Source: Kitagawia praeruptora
Taxonomy: Eukaryota > Streptophyta > Magnoliopsida > Apiales > Apiaceae
NCBI GenBank assembly: GCA_037693485.1
Contig: CM075346.1
Location: forward strand, 98,996,501 to 99,060,500
DNA length: 64,000 nt
Direction of reading: 5' to 3'
Part shown: one piece after another, positions 1 through 11,926 of the stretch
Layout: every line of letters starts with the position of its first letter
Position numbering within the stretch: position 1 is the first letter of the stretch
Notes under the pieces: generated by a model
The model's input: only the letters and a program-made list of their open reading frames with translations
Databases searched by the model: none
What the model was told of the DNA's origin: nothing
Made by a program: the position numbers and the translations under genes

Positions 1-515
1 GCCAAACTAGCTGTGAATGCAATAGCGGACAGACTTAAAAAGTCCATTCTGCTAAGATAGTAGAGCCGTTAAAAATTTTACGAGTAATACATAAAAGCTG
101 TTTACCGACTGATTTATAAAATATAATATAGTGATCAATTAAATTTAAATAATGATTCCGCCTAATAATTCATCTATGTTATTTTAACTAGGTAGAGGCA
201 ATTTATAGGTGAAAAACGTAGGCTAGGTTACAATCCCTTTTCTCTGTATATATTTTTAGTGACAAAATAACAATAAACTTCATAAAGAAAATAGGTTTTA
301 TTGGTTACAATATCCTGTTTGATCAAGAATTGAATATATTATACATAGATATAGATTCTAAATACAAAGCACATTTTTTAGAGATCACATAAATAGTATA
401 GTAAATATCTCAAAGGCTATGTAGGTGTGAATCATATTTAACTTTTAAGGAAAATTATAGATGAAGATATGGAAATACCCTGTGGAGTGTGGAGACCTGG
501 ATTGTTGAACTACTA
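1..515. other. AT-rich intergenic DNA, no gene seen
   Basis: No open frame of useful length, no recognisable repeat boundary and no RNA gene is visible. The block ends at a TA dinucleotide (514-515) that borders a Stowaway-type terminus. Confidence 0.5.
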
Positions 516-621
516 CTCCCTCCGTCCCGGGAGATTTTTTACATTTGCTTTTTGCACGGAAACCAAGGATTATGATTAAAATAAGTGAAGTAGTGGGTGT
601 AATAGTGTATTTTATTGTTTT
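516..621. mobile_element. Stowaway-like MITE, first half
   Basis: It begins with the Stowaway terminal motif CTCCCTCCGTCCC directly after TA. The following sequence (TTTTGCACGGAAACCAAG, then GTGAAGTAGTGGGTGTAATAG) is the reverse complement of the right half of the Stowaway MITE at 51824-51998, so it is the same family. Family similarity stops at about 621, and a matching opposite end lies at 6238-6450. The two may be halves of one MITE split by later insertions, or two separate fragments. Confidence 0.65.
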
Positions 622-1071
622 GCCCGTACTTCGTACACGACATCTTATTTAATTTAAAATGATAATACCAAAAAATTAACAAATTTGATTGATTTCTTAA
701 AACATCTTATTTAATTTAAATTGACAATACCAAAAATTTAACAAATTAATTTGATTGATTTCTTAAAAAGATATTGTATGCAATTATATAAATAATTAAT
801 TCTTAGAAAGATATTATATACAGTTATATAAATATTTAATAAAATAATGATATGCTAAAATTTATATAAAAAAGTAGCATACAATTCTATTTTAACAATG
901 TCGAAAATTTATTTAATCCATCAAAATCTGCAATAAAAGTAATAAATATTTTTACAAATATTGTTCTCTAATTGAAAACAATAATAAATTGTCTTCATTA
1001 TTCAAATGCGGAAATGATAATCCCTTCACCCACAATGGCTCCAAAACATTAAACCTCATATAATATCAAGA
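622..1071. repeat. AT-rich stretch with a 72-bp tandem duplication
   Basis: The segment starting CATCTTATTTAATTTAAA at 641 is repeated at 713 with a few differences, giving a two-copy tandem array. The rest (776-1071) is AT-rich with no gene visible. Confidence 0.55.
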
Positions 1072-1115
1072 ACATATTATATTAACTATGAGACCTCATA
1101 GTTAATATAATATGT
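1072..1115. repeat. perfect 20-bp inverted repeat with 4-nt loop
   Basis: The left arm at 1072-1091 and right arm at 1096-1115 are exact reverse complements. Only GACC lies between them. It would form a 20-bp stem without mismatch in RNA or a cruciform in DNA. No element boundary around it explains it. Confidence 0.85.
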
Positions 1116-1156
1116 AAATGTTAGAGAACAATGAGACCACATTTCAAGTAATTTTT

Positions 1157-1428
1157 ATTTTTTTTGTTAATTTTTTTATGAATGGATAGAGTGTAGAATT
1201 ATAAGACTTTTGTGTGAAGATACCCCTAGCGGGGCATTTTAAAATAGCTTGAAATGTAGCGAATATGTGTGTTCTCACTATTCACATTTTAATTTTTTTT
1301 GTTAATTTTTTTTATGAATGGATAGAGGGTAGAATTATAAGACTTTTTGTGTGAAGATGCCCCTAGCGGGACCCTTTAAAATAGCTTGAAATGTAGTGAA
1401 TATGTGTGTTCTCACTGTTCTCATTCTC
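1157..1428. repeat. 135-bp tandem duplication, two copies
   Basis: The sequence TATGAATGGATAGAG and what follows it (AATTATAAGACTTTT, CCCCTAGCGGG, AAATAGCTTGAAATGTAG) appears at about 1178 and again at about 1313, an offset of 135 bp, with scattered substitutions. Both copies end near ATATGTGTGTTCTCACT. The phrase CCCCTAGCGGGG is a small palindrome in the first copy and is damaged in the second. Confidence 0.8.
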
Positions 1429-2160
1429 ACCAGAGCGTGACCATTAAACTGTATTAGTAAATTCATGTATGAAAATACAGTGTATATATATTATTAATAT
1501 AGATTCTTTTATTAAAAATAAGTAAATTATACAATTAAATAAGCAAGCAAAAATATCAGATAAGTATTCTAGTAGATTTATAGTTTATGTTCAAATTAAG
1601 GTCTTTCACCATGGCTCTCGCTTTCCGAAATTGTTGAATTTTTTTTATTGACTTTATTATATTAAAAGTATGTTATTATTGAAACGAATATAATAATTTA
1701 AATTTGAATATATTTTTAAACTACTTATTTTGATGGGTTGTTAATTTTTTTGTGATTAACTTAGAGGGGTGACCAAAAATAAAATTAATGGGAATACATA
1801 AACCCATTACCCACGTTATGATAAACAATACCTATAAACTGGAAGTTGCATATGTGGTTAAGGCTTGTTAATTACTTCAATACTTCATTAGCTTGATCAT
1901 CATGTGGACCATCTTTCTTTTTATCACTATGTTGCTAACATCTTTCTTTTTATCACTTATGTTGTTGCTATGTAGTCTATCTGTAACTAAACATCTCTCT
2001 CTGCTTGTAATCTATATTTATAAATGCAAACTTCTTCTTGTATTGTATTTTGTTTTCAATATTTAAAATTATGTAGTTGGAGCCGGAGGAGAAGAGAAAG
2101 GCTGGAGGTGCAATCGTAGTACTACAACATTACTGAAAATAAGTACAATATCATAATAGA
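1429..2160. other. AT-rich intergenic DNA
   Basis: I see no coding potential and no clear element termini in this 0.7 kb. Confidence 0.4.
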
Positions 2161-2270
2161 ATTTTTTGTTCCAATCTAAATTGGGTCGCTCCAAATGTTG
2201 TGTAATGACAAAAAGGGGCATTAAAAAAATAAAGAAGATTAAAAAAAATGAAGGATAATACTGTTTACCA
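2161..2270. repeat. dispersed repeat containing CAATCTAAATTGGGTCGCTC
   Basis: This segment (CAATCTAAATTGGGTCGCTC, then AATGTTGTGTAATGACAAAA and an A-rich tail) is closely repeated at 5950-6205. There it occurs as a partial tandem array. No terminal repeats are obvious, so the element class is not known. Confidence 0.6.
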
Positions 2271-2864
2271 AAAACACAGGTCTCCGCAAGAAGCTCACTT
2301 ATTCACTTTTATCTTCAAATAATGTATGATTACAAATTATAACAATCACATTTTCCACTACCTATTCTCTCTCAAAAAGCCAACTAAACTGAAAAAGGGA
2401 AAAGTTAGTGCCTTTATATTTTAATATGGAGCTCAAGTGAAAGTGCTAAATATGAGATCATATATGAAGTGAAATTGAACGCGAGTAAAGAAGATATTTA
2501 TAGCATAAATAAGAGCAATATTGCCTGACTCAGAGGGTGAGGCTTGTGACGTGAGTCTGAACTTCTAAGTATGTTATTCCATAGTCCCTTTTCGGAGACA
2601 TTCGATAAAAAGTATACTATTCCATAAGACCTTCTGGTACGTAGCATGTCTACCACATGAACCTTAAGTTGAACAAATCCATAAAGAACATAAACTTGCT
2701 TAAAAACAAAATATGTATATATAGCATTCTGTATGTATGTAAATTAGGGTTCATATATATCGAGTGTACTCTTATGTTATTAAAGTGACCTGCTTGATAC
2801 CGGTTTGAAATCAGTGACCAACTTGATACATTGAGCTCACTCGAATGACTCACTTGATTATTAA
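2271..2864. other. intergenic DNA, nothing supported
   Basis: A 67-codon frame on the minus strand has no recognisable composition or motif and is probably chance. No repeat boundary is seen. Confidence 0.4.
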
Positions 2865-4600
2865 TCCTATAATTAATGGTAATTAACCAATTGCCTTTTT
2901 CACATTTACTTTTAGTTGAATATATTACCTTTTATAAACACCTAAAAAATCAATTGTATCATATCTTTCAATCATTAATATTTTCTTTCTAATTAAAACA
3001 TGTTACCATTTTGATTTAAAACTAATCTTATAATCATTAATATATACCCAAAAATATGGTCGAAAATATCACATCACATTATCCAATTTATTAAAATAAA
3101 TAATAACATAATATAACTAATGGTAATTAACCAATTTCCTTTTTCACATTTACTTTTAGTTGAATATATGGCCTTTTATAAACACCATTTATATGGTCGA
3201 AAATATCACATCATATTTTCTAATTATTAATAAAATATATTATAAATCCATATACATTGTTTATAATAGAGACACATTAGTATAATTCATAAACATTATT
3301 ATGTTAAATTATGATTACATAAAAATATTATTGTGATATTAAATAAAATTTATAAGATAATAAAAGAAACCCGTGCATCGCACGGGTATTGAAAGTTTGT
3401 CAGTTCGATTTTCAGCACGGTCATCCTAATTATTAAAATAAATAGTAAAATAATATAATTAGTGATAATTAGACGATTGCCTTTTTTAATTAAAAGAGGT
3501 TTACTTTTAACTGATTGATGATATTACCATTTATAAACACCTAAAATATCGAATATTCCAATCAATAATATTTCTTTCTAAATAAACATGTTAACTTTTA
3601 ATTTAGAATATTATCTCACAAATATACCCAAAAATATAACACTATATCGTCTAATCACTAACAAAATATAATAGAAATCTGTAAAAAACGAATAATGATC
3701 GTTAGATTTTTAATAAAAAATCAGAATCGTTAGATTTAATGATTAGATATATTATATGTTTAAATTAATTTACTAAAATTTCAACGTTCGAATTCTGTCA
3801 ACGACATATTTAAAAAAAAATTATAATATAAGTTTTAAACCACATAATTTTGCAATCGTTAATGTATACCTAAAAATATTACACCATTTTGCTGTTAGAT
3901 GTTTAGTAATTAATAAGAACCATTAGATGTAATTATAAGACATATTTTATGATTAAAGTACTTTACTAAAAATTCAAGTTTCGAATCCCGTCAACGACAT
4001 ATTTAACTTAAAATTCTATAATTTAAAATTTAAATCATTCATATTATTAACTAAATTTATATTGAATTATATTAAAATAATATTAAAATAACTTTCACAA
4101 AATAATTATTACATAGAAACATAACTATAGCATAAAATAAAATTTATAACATATTAAAAGAAACCCGTTCGGTTTGGTTATCCTAATTATTAAAATAGAT
4201 AATAAAATTATTATATTATAAAAACAATTTAAAAAGCTAATTACCCATTCTCTTTAAAGATTTTACTTCTAATTAAAACACTTTACCTTTTAATTTAAAA
4301 CTAATTTTACAATAATTAATATATATCCAAAATATCATACTAATACACCCAAAAATATCATACCATATATTTAAATCTTTATTTTTAGTAATAAATAAGA
4401 ATCTTTAGATCTAATAATAAGATATATTATAATTACTTTACTAAAATTTCAAAGTTCGAACCCGTCAACAACATTTTTAATTTAGAATTTTACAATATAA
4501 ATTATTAAAAATAATGATTACATAAAAACATTATTATAATGTTAAATTAATTTTATAACAAATCAAAAGAAACCCGTGCTTCGCACGGGTTATAAGCTAG
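2865..4600 (+). mobile_element. Helitron fragment(s), plus-strand orientation
   Basis: The 3' end is canonical: a CCCGTGCTTCGCACGGG hairpin at 4573-4589, then TATAAG and CTAG at 4597-4600, followed by T. This is the Helitron signature of a subterminal hairpin and CTRR terminus inserted between A and T. A second hairpin (CCCGTGCATCGCACGGG, 3370-3386) inside the block is fused to ATTGAAAGTTTG. That looks like the remnant of another unit's 5' region (ACATTAAAAGTTTG in intact copies). The block therefore holds at least two joined units. No RepHel coding sequence is present, so it is non-autonomous. Confidence 0.8.
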
Positions 4601-5847
4601 TACTATTATATTAAAGCCGAAACATTAAAATTTTTGGTTTTCGGTTTGTTTTCCTATTTATTAAAATAAAAATTTGGTTTTTGGTTTGGTAATCCAATTT
4701 ATTAAAATAAATAATAACATAATATAATTAATGGTAATTAACCAATTGCCTTTTTCACATTTACTTTTAGTTGAATATATTGTCTTTCATAAATAAAAAA
4801 TCAATTGTATCATATCTTTCAATCATTAATATTTTATTTCTAATTAAAACATGTTACCATTTTGATTTAAAACTAATCTTATAATCATTAATAAATATCC
4901 GAAAATATGGTCGAAAATAACACATCATATTTTCTAATTATTAATAAAATATATTATAAATCCGCATACATTGTTTATAATAGAGAAACATTAGTATAAT
5001 TTGTAAACATTATTATGTTAAATTATGATTATATAAAAATATAATTGTAATATTAAATAAAATTTATAACATAATAAAAGAAACCCGTGCATCGCACGGG
5101 CATTGAAAGTTTGTCGGTTCGATTTTCATCACGGTCATCCTAATTATTAAAATAAATAGTAAAATAATATAATTAGTAATAATTAGCCGATTGTCTTTTT
5201 TTAATTAAAAGTGGTTTAGTTTTAATTGATCGATGATATTACCATTTATAAACACCTAAAATGTCGTATCTTCCAATCAATAATACTTCTTTCTAAATAA
5301 ATATGTTAAAAATATAACATTATATCGTCTAATCACTAAAAAAATATAATATAAATATGCATACCCGTTAGATTTTTAATAAAAAATCAAAACCGTTAGA
5401 TCTAATGATTTGATAGATTATATGTTTAAATTAATTTACTAAAATTTCAAGGTTCGACTTCTGTCAACGACATATTTTTTTAAAATTTTTATAATATAAC
5501 TTTCAAACCACATAATTTTGAAATCATTAATGTATACCTAAAAATATTACACCATTTTGTTGTTATATGTTTAGTAATTAATAAGAACCGTTGGATGTAA
5601 TTATAAGGCATATTTTATGATTAAAGTACTTTACTAAAAATTCAAGTTTCGAATCCCGTCAACGACATATTTAACTTAAAATTCTATAATATAAATTTTA
5701 AATCATTCATATTATTAACTAAATTTATATTAAATTATATTAAAATAACTTTCACAAAATAATTATTATATAGAAACATAATTATAAGATAAAATAAAAT
5801 TTAAAACATATTAAAAGAAACCCGTGCTTCGCACGGTTTATATGCTA
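4601..5847 (+). mobile_element. Helitron(s), head-to-tail continuation of the array
   Basis: It starts TACTATTATATTAAAGCCG immediately after the CTAG of the upstream unit. That is the family's 5' end lacking its first four bases (TCTA). It ends with the hairpin CCCGTGCTTCGCACGG (5821-5836) and CTAG at 5844-5847. An internal hairpin at 5084-5100 is again fused to ATTGAAAGTTTG, repeating the junction seen at 3387. Much of the unit is a diverged duplicate of 2865-4600. No coding sequence is seen. Confidence 0.8.
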
Positions 5848-6237
5848 GTATAAATTATAAGTAAACATCTTTTAATTGAAAAAGGCAATCGGTTAATTAT
5901 CATTAATTATATTATTAATAAAAAAATTAAGGATAGTAGTAGAGGTTTAGATTTGGGTCAATCCAATTGGGTCGATCCAAATGTTGTGTAATGATAAAAA
6001 ATAGTATAGATTTAGATTTGGGTCGATCCAATCTAAATTGGGTCACTCCAAATGCTGTGTAATGACAAAAAGAGACATCAAAGAAATAAAGAAGATTAAA
6101 AAAATAAAGGATAAAAGCAGTAATTTTACTGTGTAATGACAAAAAAGGGCATCAAAAAAATAAAGAAGATTAAAAAAAATGAAGGATAAAAGCAGTAATT
6201 TTCAAAATGCAATACTAGAAGACATTAGGAATATATT
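5848..6237. repeat. tandem copies of the GGGTC-containing dispersed repeat
   Basis: Several overlapping copies of TGGGTCGATCCAAT / CTAAATTGGGTCACTCCAAA, TGTGTAATGACAAAAA and an AAATAAAGAAGATTAAAAAA block occur between about 5950 and 6205. They match the copy at 2161-2270. The frame at 5927-6142 on the minus strand is only this repeat. Confidence 0.6.
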
Positions 6238-6450
6238 GATATTGATAAGTGAAGTAGTGGGTATAATAGTAATTTTATTTTAAAATAAATAAAGCAGTGG
6301 GTGTAATAGTGTAAAGTATTAAAAAAGTGGAGTGAAGTAGTGGATGTAATAATGTATTTTATTGTTAAAAGTTACTATTTTTAGTAATGTAAAGAATTGG
6401 TGGAACGTCCTAAAAAGAAAAGTATAAAGAAATGAGAGGGACAGAGGGAG
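6238..6450. mobile_element. Stowaway-like MITE, second half
   Basis: It ends GAGGGACAGAGGGAG followed by TA (6451-6452), the inverted counterpart of CTCCCTCCGTCCC. Internal phrases (GTGAAGTAGTGGGTATAATAG, AGTTACTATTTTTAGTAATG) match the Stowaway MITE at 33383-51998 in reverse complement. It pairs plausibly with 516-621. Confidence 0.65.
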
Positions 6451-6452
6451 TA

Positions 6453-9029
6453 CATTTTATTCTAGATTCATATAGACATGTTTTTATGGGTGCAAATAAG
6501 CCAATAAAGGTGCAAACATATGTATTATATTATAGATAATGTCCACAAGTATATGTTACATGCAGATCATATATACTGTGGGCCCCTGCCTGGCCTTGGG
6601 CCCCAGGTAGTTGTCCTCGTCAGGTGAATCAAAAACAGTTTGACGAAAAAAAAGACAAAAAAGAGAATATTGCAGCAGTTTTGATTTTCTTCAATCTTTG
6701 CCTAACCAGTGTATAATATAACTTGTTTAATTTTGCAACAGACTTTGCAAAATCACAAAGGAATTTACGAAGTTAGTGCATTTTCCTAGTTGGTACCGAC
6801 TAAAATTTCAGAAATGGATGATGCCATTTTATTTTCTATTAGGTACGTAGTCTATTTTTTTCATTTATCATAATTTAAGAGCTTAGATCTCATTTTTGCA
6901 AATTCAATCTCTTTATTGTTGATTAAAAGGTGCGTCTACTGTGCACTTGCCTTCGTGGAAATAGTGCTCAACAGTGAGGCTCCAATTAGTGACTGTATTA
7001 TACGATCTGCGCATAGGACCTCGAGGAAATTCCGAAAGTTCTACAGAGAGCCATTGATCAACCCTTGGGAGGAGAAGAATTATTATGCGAGGATGTCGAG
7101 AAAATAATCGGCGGAAGCTTTATCCTCAAAGAAGCTGATTGGATCTATCACAGTCGATAATTGAACAGACTAAGGCAGCATTTGTTTAAGCTGTTGGAAT
7201 GAGGTATATTTCTTACCATTGATATCTCCTTTTACTAAAATTAAAGTGCTAGTTCTAATTTAGCAAAAAAAAAGTGCTATTTTTAACTACAATCCTATTT
7301 CAGCTCACTGGATTGAACTTGAGTAAAGATAGTAAATATTAGAATATTATTTTCCGTACAAACTAAAGAATGGTTTTGTCCTATTTATTGTGCATATAAA
7401 CATATATCTAAAACACACTTTGTGTGGAAGATGACACTTTCAAATGCATAAACTTAGAAAAAGGTCACTCGTCCGGTATTTCATTATAAAAATATTAAAG
7501 AAACATAAACTGATTATAGGCAAACAAGTAAACACAAATGAAGGAATCATGACGCTGTATTCATATGGTTAAAGACGATGAGCACTGATCTTGAAACGAT
7601 TTATAGATAACTGAAAATGGAAGTAGAGAAAATAGTTATCGGGTGCACAACTTAAGTTTCCCACTCATCAATTTAAAATACTTCAAGATTAAATAGTTAA
7701 TCAATTTAATTAACTTTAAAAAAACAAAAGCAAAGCATGCAACTTTTTGTGGGACATACCAAAATGAAGAATGGACTTCATTCGATCCGCTTTGTAGTCA
7801 AGGAGCAAAGTCAACCACAACAAAACTTCTTCACACTGTTTGTTTCTGCACATAAAAAACCAAGACACCATTGTTACAATTGTACCGCATTATAAGACCT
7901 GGCTTGAATATACATTATAAGACCTGACTTGAAGATACAGTTAGGTTCTTATATTTACTATTATTATTGTTATTGTTATTTTTTTTTAAAAAAAATTGGT
8001 AGCTAGGATAAGCTTGCTAGTTTTTCATCTCCATAGATTCCATATTCTTGTGCACCTTTTGTTCTACTTAGCTTTTCTTATTTTAAATCATACATTTGAA
8101 AATAGGGAACCATAATATTCCCATGTATCGCACCTTTGCCTTGGGAGTCAATTCTCCAACGGAAGTTGACAAATAGGTGGGACCATAATCCGGGTATGAA
8201 GATAACATATTAATTTTTAAGTATGACGAATATCGGATCTTGATAACACTTTGTGAGGGCTAAAGTTCAAAAATTGTATGATATACTAAGATATTTCCTC
8301 ACAGTACTCTGATCAATTCATAGTTTAGATCTCCGAACTAGCAAAAAATTTAATATTAAGATAGAATGGCTTAAACAATTAAACCTACCCACCAATGAAC
8401 GAAAACTTAATGTCGGACAAGAAATTGAAAAAAAAGACATGGCAAAAACTAGAATTAATTAGCAGAGAAAATACACTATTCAAGGGTCTACCCAGCAATC
8501 GATAACGATGTAAGGATATCAACCTATTCGAAATTCAATAAGATCGAAAAAAATAAAAGATTACATCTTGCCATATAGGAGAAGAATCGAAAATCGAAAC
8601 CCTAGAATCCCTAAACCCTAGTCGACCACTAAACTTAAAATTTTAACATTTGTACTAGTACTACTACTACCACTACTACTATTTTTAGTTGTTTTGTAGT
8701 GTTCAATAGTGAGTATGACTAATTGGGTGTGTATGAATTTTTATCCAAATTTTGGCTTTTTTCTATTTTAATTTAATTTTAAAATTTTAATGTATTTTAC
8801 AAACTACTTAAAAATGGATGGAAAATCAAAATATTAGAAATTGGTGGAAGTAAGGTGAAATCTTCACAAAATTAGTTAGTATGACTACTTGGTTGTGTAT
8901 AAATTTTAAATCAAATTTTGACTTTTTTCCTAATTTTATTTAATTTATCAAGTAATTCTACAAATTACTTAAAAAAGAGGGAAAACTAAAATTATTAGAA
9001 AATTAGGTAATATCATCACAAAAATAGTT
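6453..9029. other. intergenic DNA, no supported gene
   Basis: A 63-codon frame at 6916-7107 (no ATG start) has ordinary amino-acid composition and could be an exon relic. It has no recognisable motif and no splice partner that I can find. The text at 8600-8625 (repeats of CCCTA and AAACCCTA) is telomere-like but too short and irregular to be an array. Otherwise nothing is visible. Confidence 0.4.
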
Positions 9030-9253
9030 TGCATGAATACTTGGATGTGTTATATTCAGATTCTTTTTCGTCTTTGGGTCGGGTTTGGATTGGTTTTCGG
9101 GTTTCAGATCGGTATACATAATATCCAAATCCAAAAATTTTCGGGTCTAAAAATCATATCCATATCAAAATCGAAAAACTCGGATTCGGTATATCCAAAA
9201 TTTCGGGTTTCGGATTGGGTATCCGTCGGATTGGATTATTTTGCCATCCCTAC
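9030..9253. mobile_element. hAT-like element, right-end fragment
   Basis: The segment is rich in GGGTTT and ATATCC phrases typical of subterminal hAT repeats. It ends with TTGCCATCCCTA (9242-9252), the reverse complement of the hAT-type terminus TAGGGATGGCAA. No matching left terminus or 8-bp target duplication was found, so only one end survives. Confidence 0.5.
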
Positions 9254-9674
9254 TACTTTTTGGAAACACATGTCTACAATCGAAATACACTTCTAAACAG
9301 ATAAATATTCGGTTGTTATAGGATATATGTCATAATTACATGATAAATCAAGATAATTATGAAAAGATAAGCATCCTACACTCTTAAAACAACTTGGCTA
9401 CGTGATTTCATACATCATACACGATCAACAACAAATATAACAGTCTTGATCCCTTCACAAATGGGATAATTCATGGCAACCAACTGATCATCTTTATCAA
9501 GAACTACATATGGGATTGATCCACTATAAATAGTGGTGTGTAGGTAGTTTGCGGGACTTCTTTGATACTTTCACGCCTTGAGTAGCTAGAGCACGTGCAC
9601 TCTTGTGTGAGACTTCATTATTAGGGTTCTTGATAGGCCAACATTTGGTCCTTGAGCTCTAATTCCCGTAGATT
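9254..9674 (+). repeat. left direct repeat (candidate LTR)
   Basis: It starts TACTTTTTGGAAACACATG and runs to CGTAGATTA. TATAAATA lies inside a 16-bp palindrome near 9521-9536. It is paired with 11501-11926. Confidence 0.6.
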
Positions 9675-11500
9675 ACCTCCACTCACAATCTCGACCTCAA
9701 GGGTGTTGATTACCTCCACTCGCGAGCGGGTTCGAGAGCTAACAGATGGTTTGGACTATAACAAAGGTTAGTGGAGAAGCACATCATTGAGATGGGTTGA
9801 CCAAGAGTCATAGGGTACTCCGGAGATAGGTGGCCAGGGTGTTGTGGCGAACCCCCTGAAGCAGATGAGATTGACATCTACAACCACAAGGAGGAAGTAG
9901 ATTAATAGAAAAGATTGAAACTGGATAGCCAGGAGTTGGTAAGTGTAAAGGCTTCCAGTACTAAGCTAAGGGGTACCCAGGAAATAAAACGATTATCATA
10001 TCAAAAGGGTCCAGGCTCGGGGGTGGCTATCGATACGACAACCTAATCTAATCTTGCCAAGTTTATCTAAGCAGAACAAGGAAGGGGATGCAGACTCAGG
10101 GTAACGTGATTATGCCCAAATCGACGAGTTACGGATATCTCTAGAGTAAATGAAGTTCATTGAGAACAAATATCAAACATATTGTAAGCATACTAAGGAA
10201 CAATCAAGAGGGCAGCCGGAATATAAACCGTCCTAATCTTTTGATGCATGCAACACAAACAAAGATTCATCCAGACATTTCTCTATCAAGATTCAAGCCA
10301 AAAGATTTAACCTAAATACGATTTGAAAATTAAGAAACGCAACAAGAGCCAATGGTTAAGCACACAAGGCTTGGGTAAATCGAGACAAACGGCATGCAAT
10401 AACCACTGGGATATCAAATCAACTATCAATTCAAAGACATGGGTAAACACCAATGTGTATGAAAATATACAAGAGTGAAATTAGGTGTGTGCATAACTAT
10501 CGTACACATAATCACAGAACTGGGCATGCGAATGAGTCATGAAAATCGGAGGCATGCCTGGATGGAGACGAAAAGACAGGTGTACAAGCATCTTAGCCTT
10601 TGCCGGAGATCTCGTCGGAAATTCTTTGGATCCTCTGTATATTTGGGAGAAAATATTATGTGGGAGTTAAAAGAAAAATAAAGAGGTAGAACATTATGCT
10701 AATATATGAGAACAAAGAGAGAAGAGTCACGTTCCCGAGTAATTGAATGTGGCATAGAAAATGAGGCACGAGGAAACGTGTTGGCGTGGGGAATGAATCA
10801 TCTCTAGCCTATCTAGAAAAAAGGTGGTGGAGTTCAAGCTTAACTCTTCCTTTTTGATAATTATCCTTTTATTCTTAGATGGTAAAATTGATTAATCAGC
10901 TTTTTAGCGAATAAATTATGAGGCTCCCATTTTTATGGATTTTTAATTCAAGCTTCCGCAACGCAATTACGAGAGCCTTCGAATAAAAAAGCCAATATTA
11001 ATTCTGATATTTACAATTAAGAATTTCCAATATTTACACCTCCTGTTGTATTGAATTGGCAAGATAACGAGAGTATGGATTTTTTACTGGGGAATTCAGG
11101 AAACTGTACCCTTCAAACGATTACTTCCCCTTGCACTCAGTACTTCAGGGAACCGGGGGGTAGTTGTTGTGACCAGAATCTTTCATGAGTCAGATTTAGG
11201 TCCACTAGAGAGTTAGGGTCTAGTTCATGAAGAAGATAAGTGATTAGATGGGCTTCTGAGGGTCTATGGCAGCCCCTAAGGGCTACCATGTAATGGATAT
11301 TAAACGAATATAAGGCTTAGGGTCCCAAGGGCAGTCCCTTGTGGATAACCTATAACCAGTGACAACCATTAAATAGGGCTTCCAGAATAGATTTCATACT
11401 TGGGCTACTGGAGGGGCTACCGGAGCCAAGCTACCGGGCGGTACCCCCAGCTTCCCCCGGAAGCCTGATAAGGTCGCAGATTTGGATAAGGCCAGCCTCC

Positions 11501-11926
11501 TACTTTTTAGGAACACGTCTCTACAGTCGAAATACACTTCTAAACAGATAAATATTCAGTTGTTAAAGGATATATGTCATAACTACATGATAAATCATAT
11601 AAAATCAAGATAATTATCAAAGGATAAGCATCTTACACTCCTAAAATAGTTTGGCTACGTGATTTCATACATCATACATGATCAACAACAAATATAATAG
11701 TCTTAATCCCTTCACAGATGGGATAATTCATGGCAACCAACTGATCATCTCTATCAAGAACTATACGGCCTTGATCCACTATAAATAGTGGTATGTAGAC
11801 AGTTTGCGGGACTTCTTCTACACTTTCACTCCTTGAGTAGCTAGAGCACGTGCACTCTTGTGTACTTCATTATTAGGGTTATTGGTAGACAAACATTTGG
11901 TCATTAAGCTCTAATTTTCGTAGATT
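11501..11926 (+). repeat. right direct repeat (candidate LTR)
   Basis: It starts TACTTTTTAGGAACACG and ends CGTAGATT. It keeps the palindromic CCACTATAAATAGTGG and GAGTAGCTAGAGCACGTGC of the left copy. Differences are mostly transitions and short indels. Confidence 0.6.

Larger units (their letters stand above)
9254..11926 (+). mobile_element. decayed non-autonomous LTR element (LARD-like)
   Basis: Two direct repeats of about 0.42 kb (9254-9674 and 11501-11926, roughly 90% alike by eye) enclose about 1.8 kb with no long open frame. Each repeat carries CCACTATAAATAGTGG, a TATA box inside a palindrome. This suits an LTR promoter and suggests plus orientation. I could not confirm TG..CA ends, a primer-binding site or a target duplication, so the LTR assignment rests on the paired repeats and the TATA motif. 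Confidence 0.55.

Noticed and set aside
3370..5847. Regularly spaced CCCGTGCATCGCACGGG palindromes, CRISPR-like at first glance
   Set aside because: Spacers are hundreds of bases long and unequal. The palindromes are Helitron subterminal hairpins with CTAG ends.
6916..7107. 63-codon frame of ordinary composition in intergenic DNA
   Set aside because: No ATG, no homologous motif that I recognise and no convincing splice partners. It could be an exon relic, but this cannot be supported.
8597..8626. Telomere-like CCCTA/AAACCCTA text
   Set aside because: Only two or three irregular units; common by chance in plant introns and UTRs.
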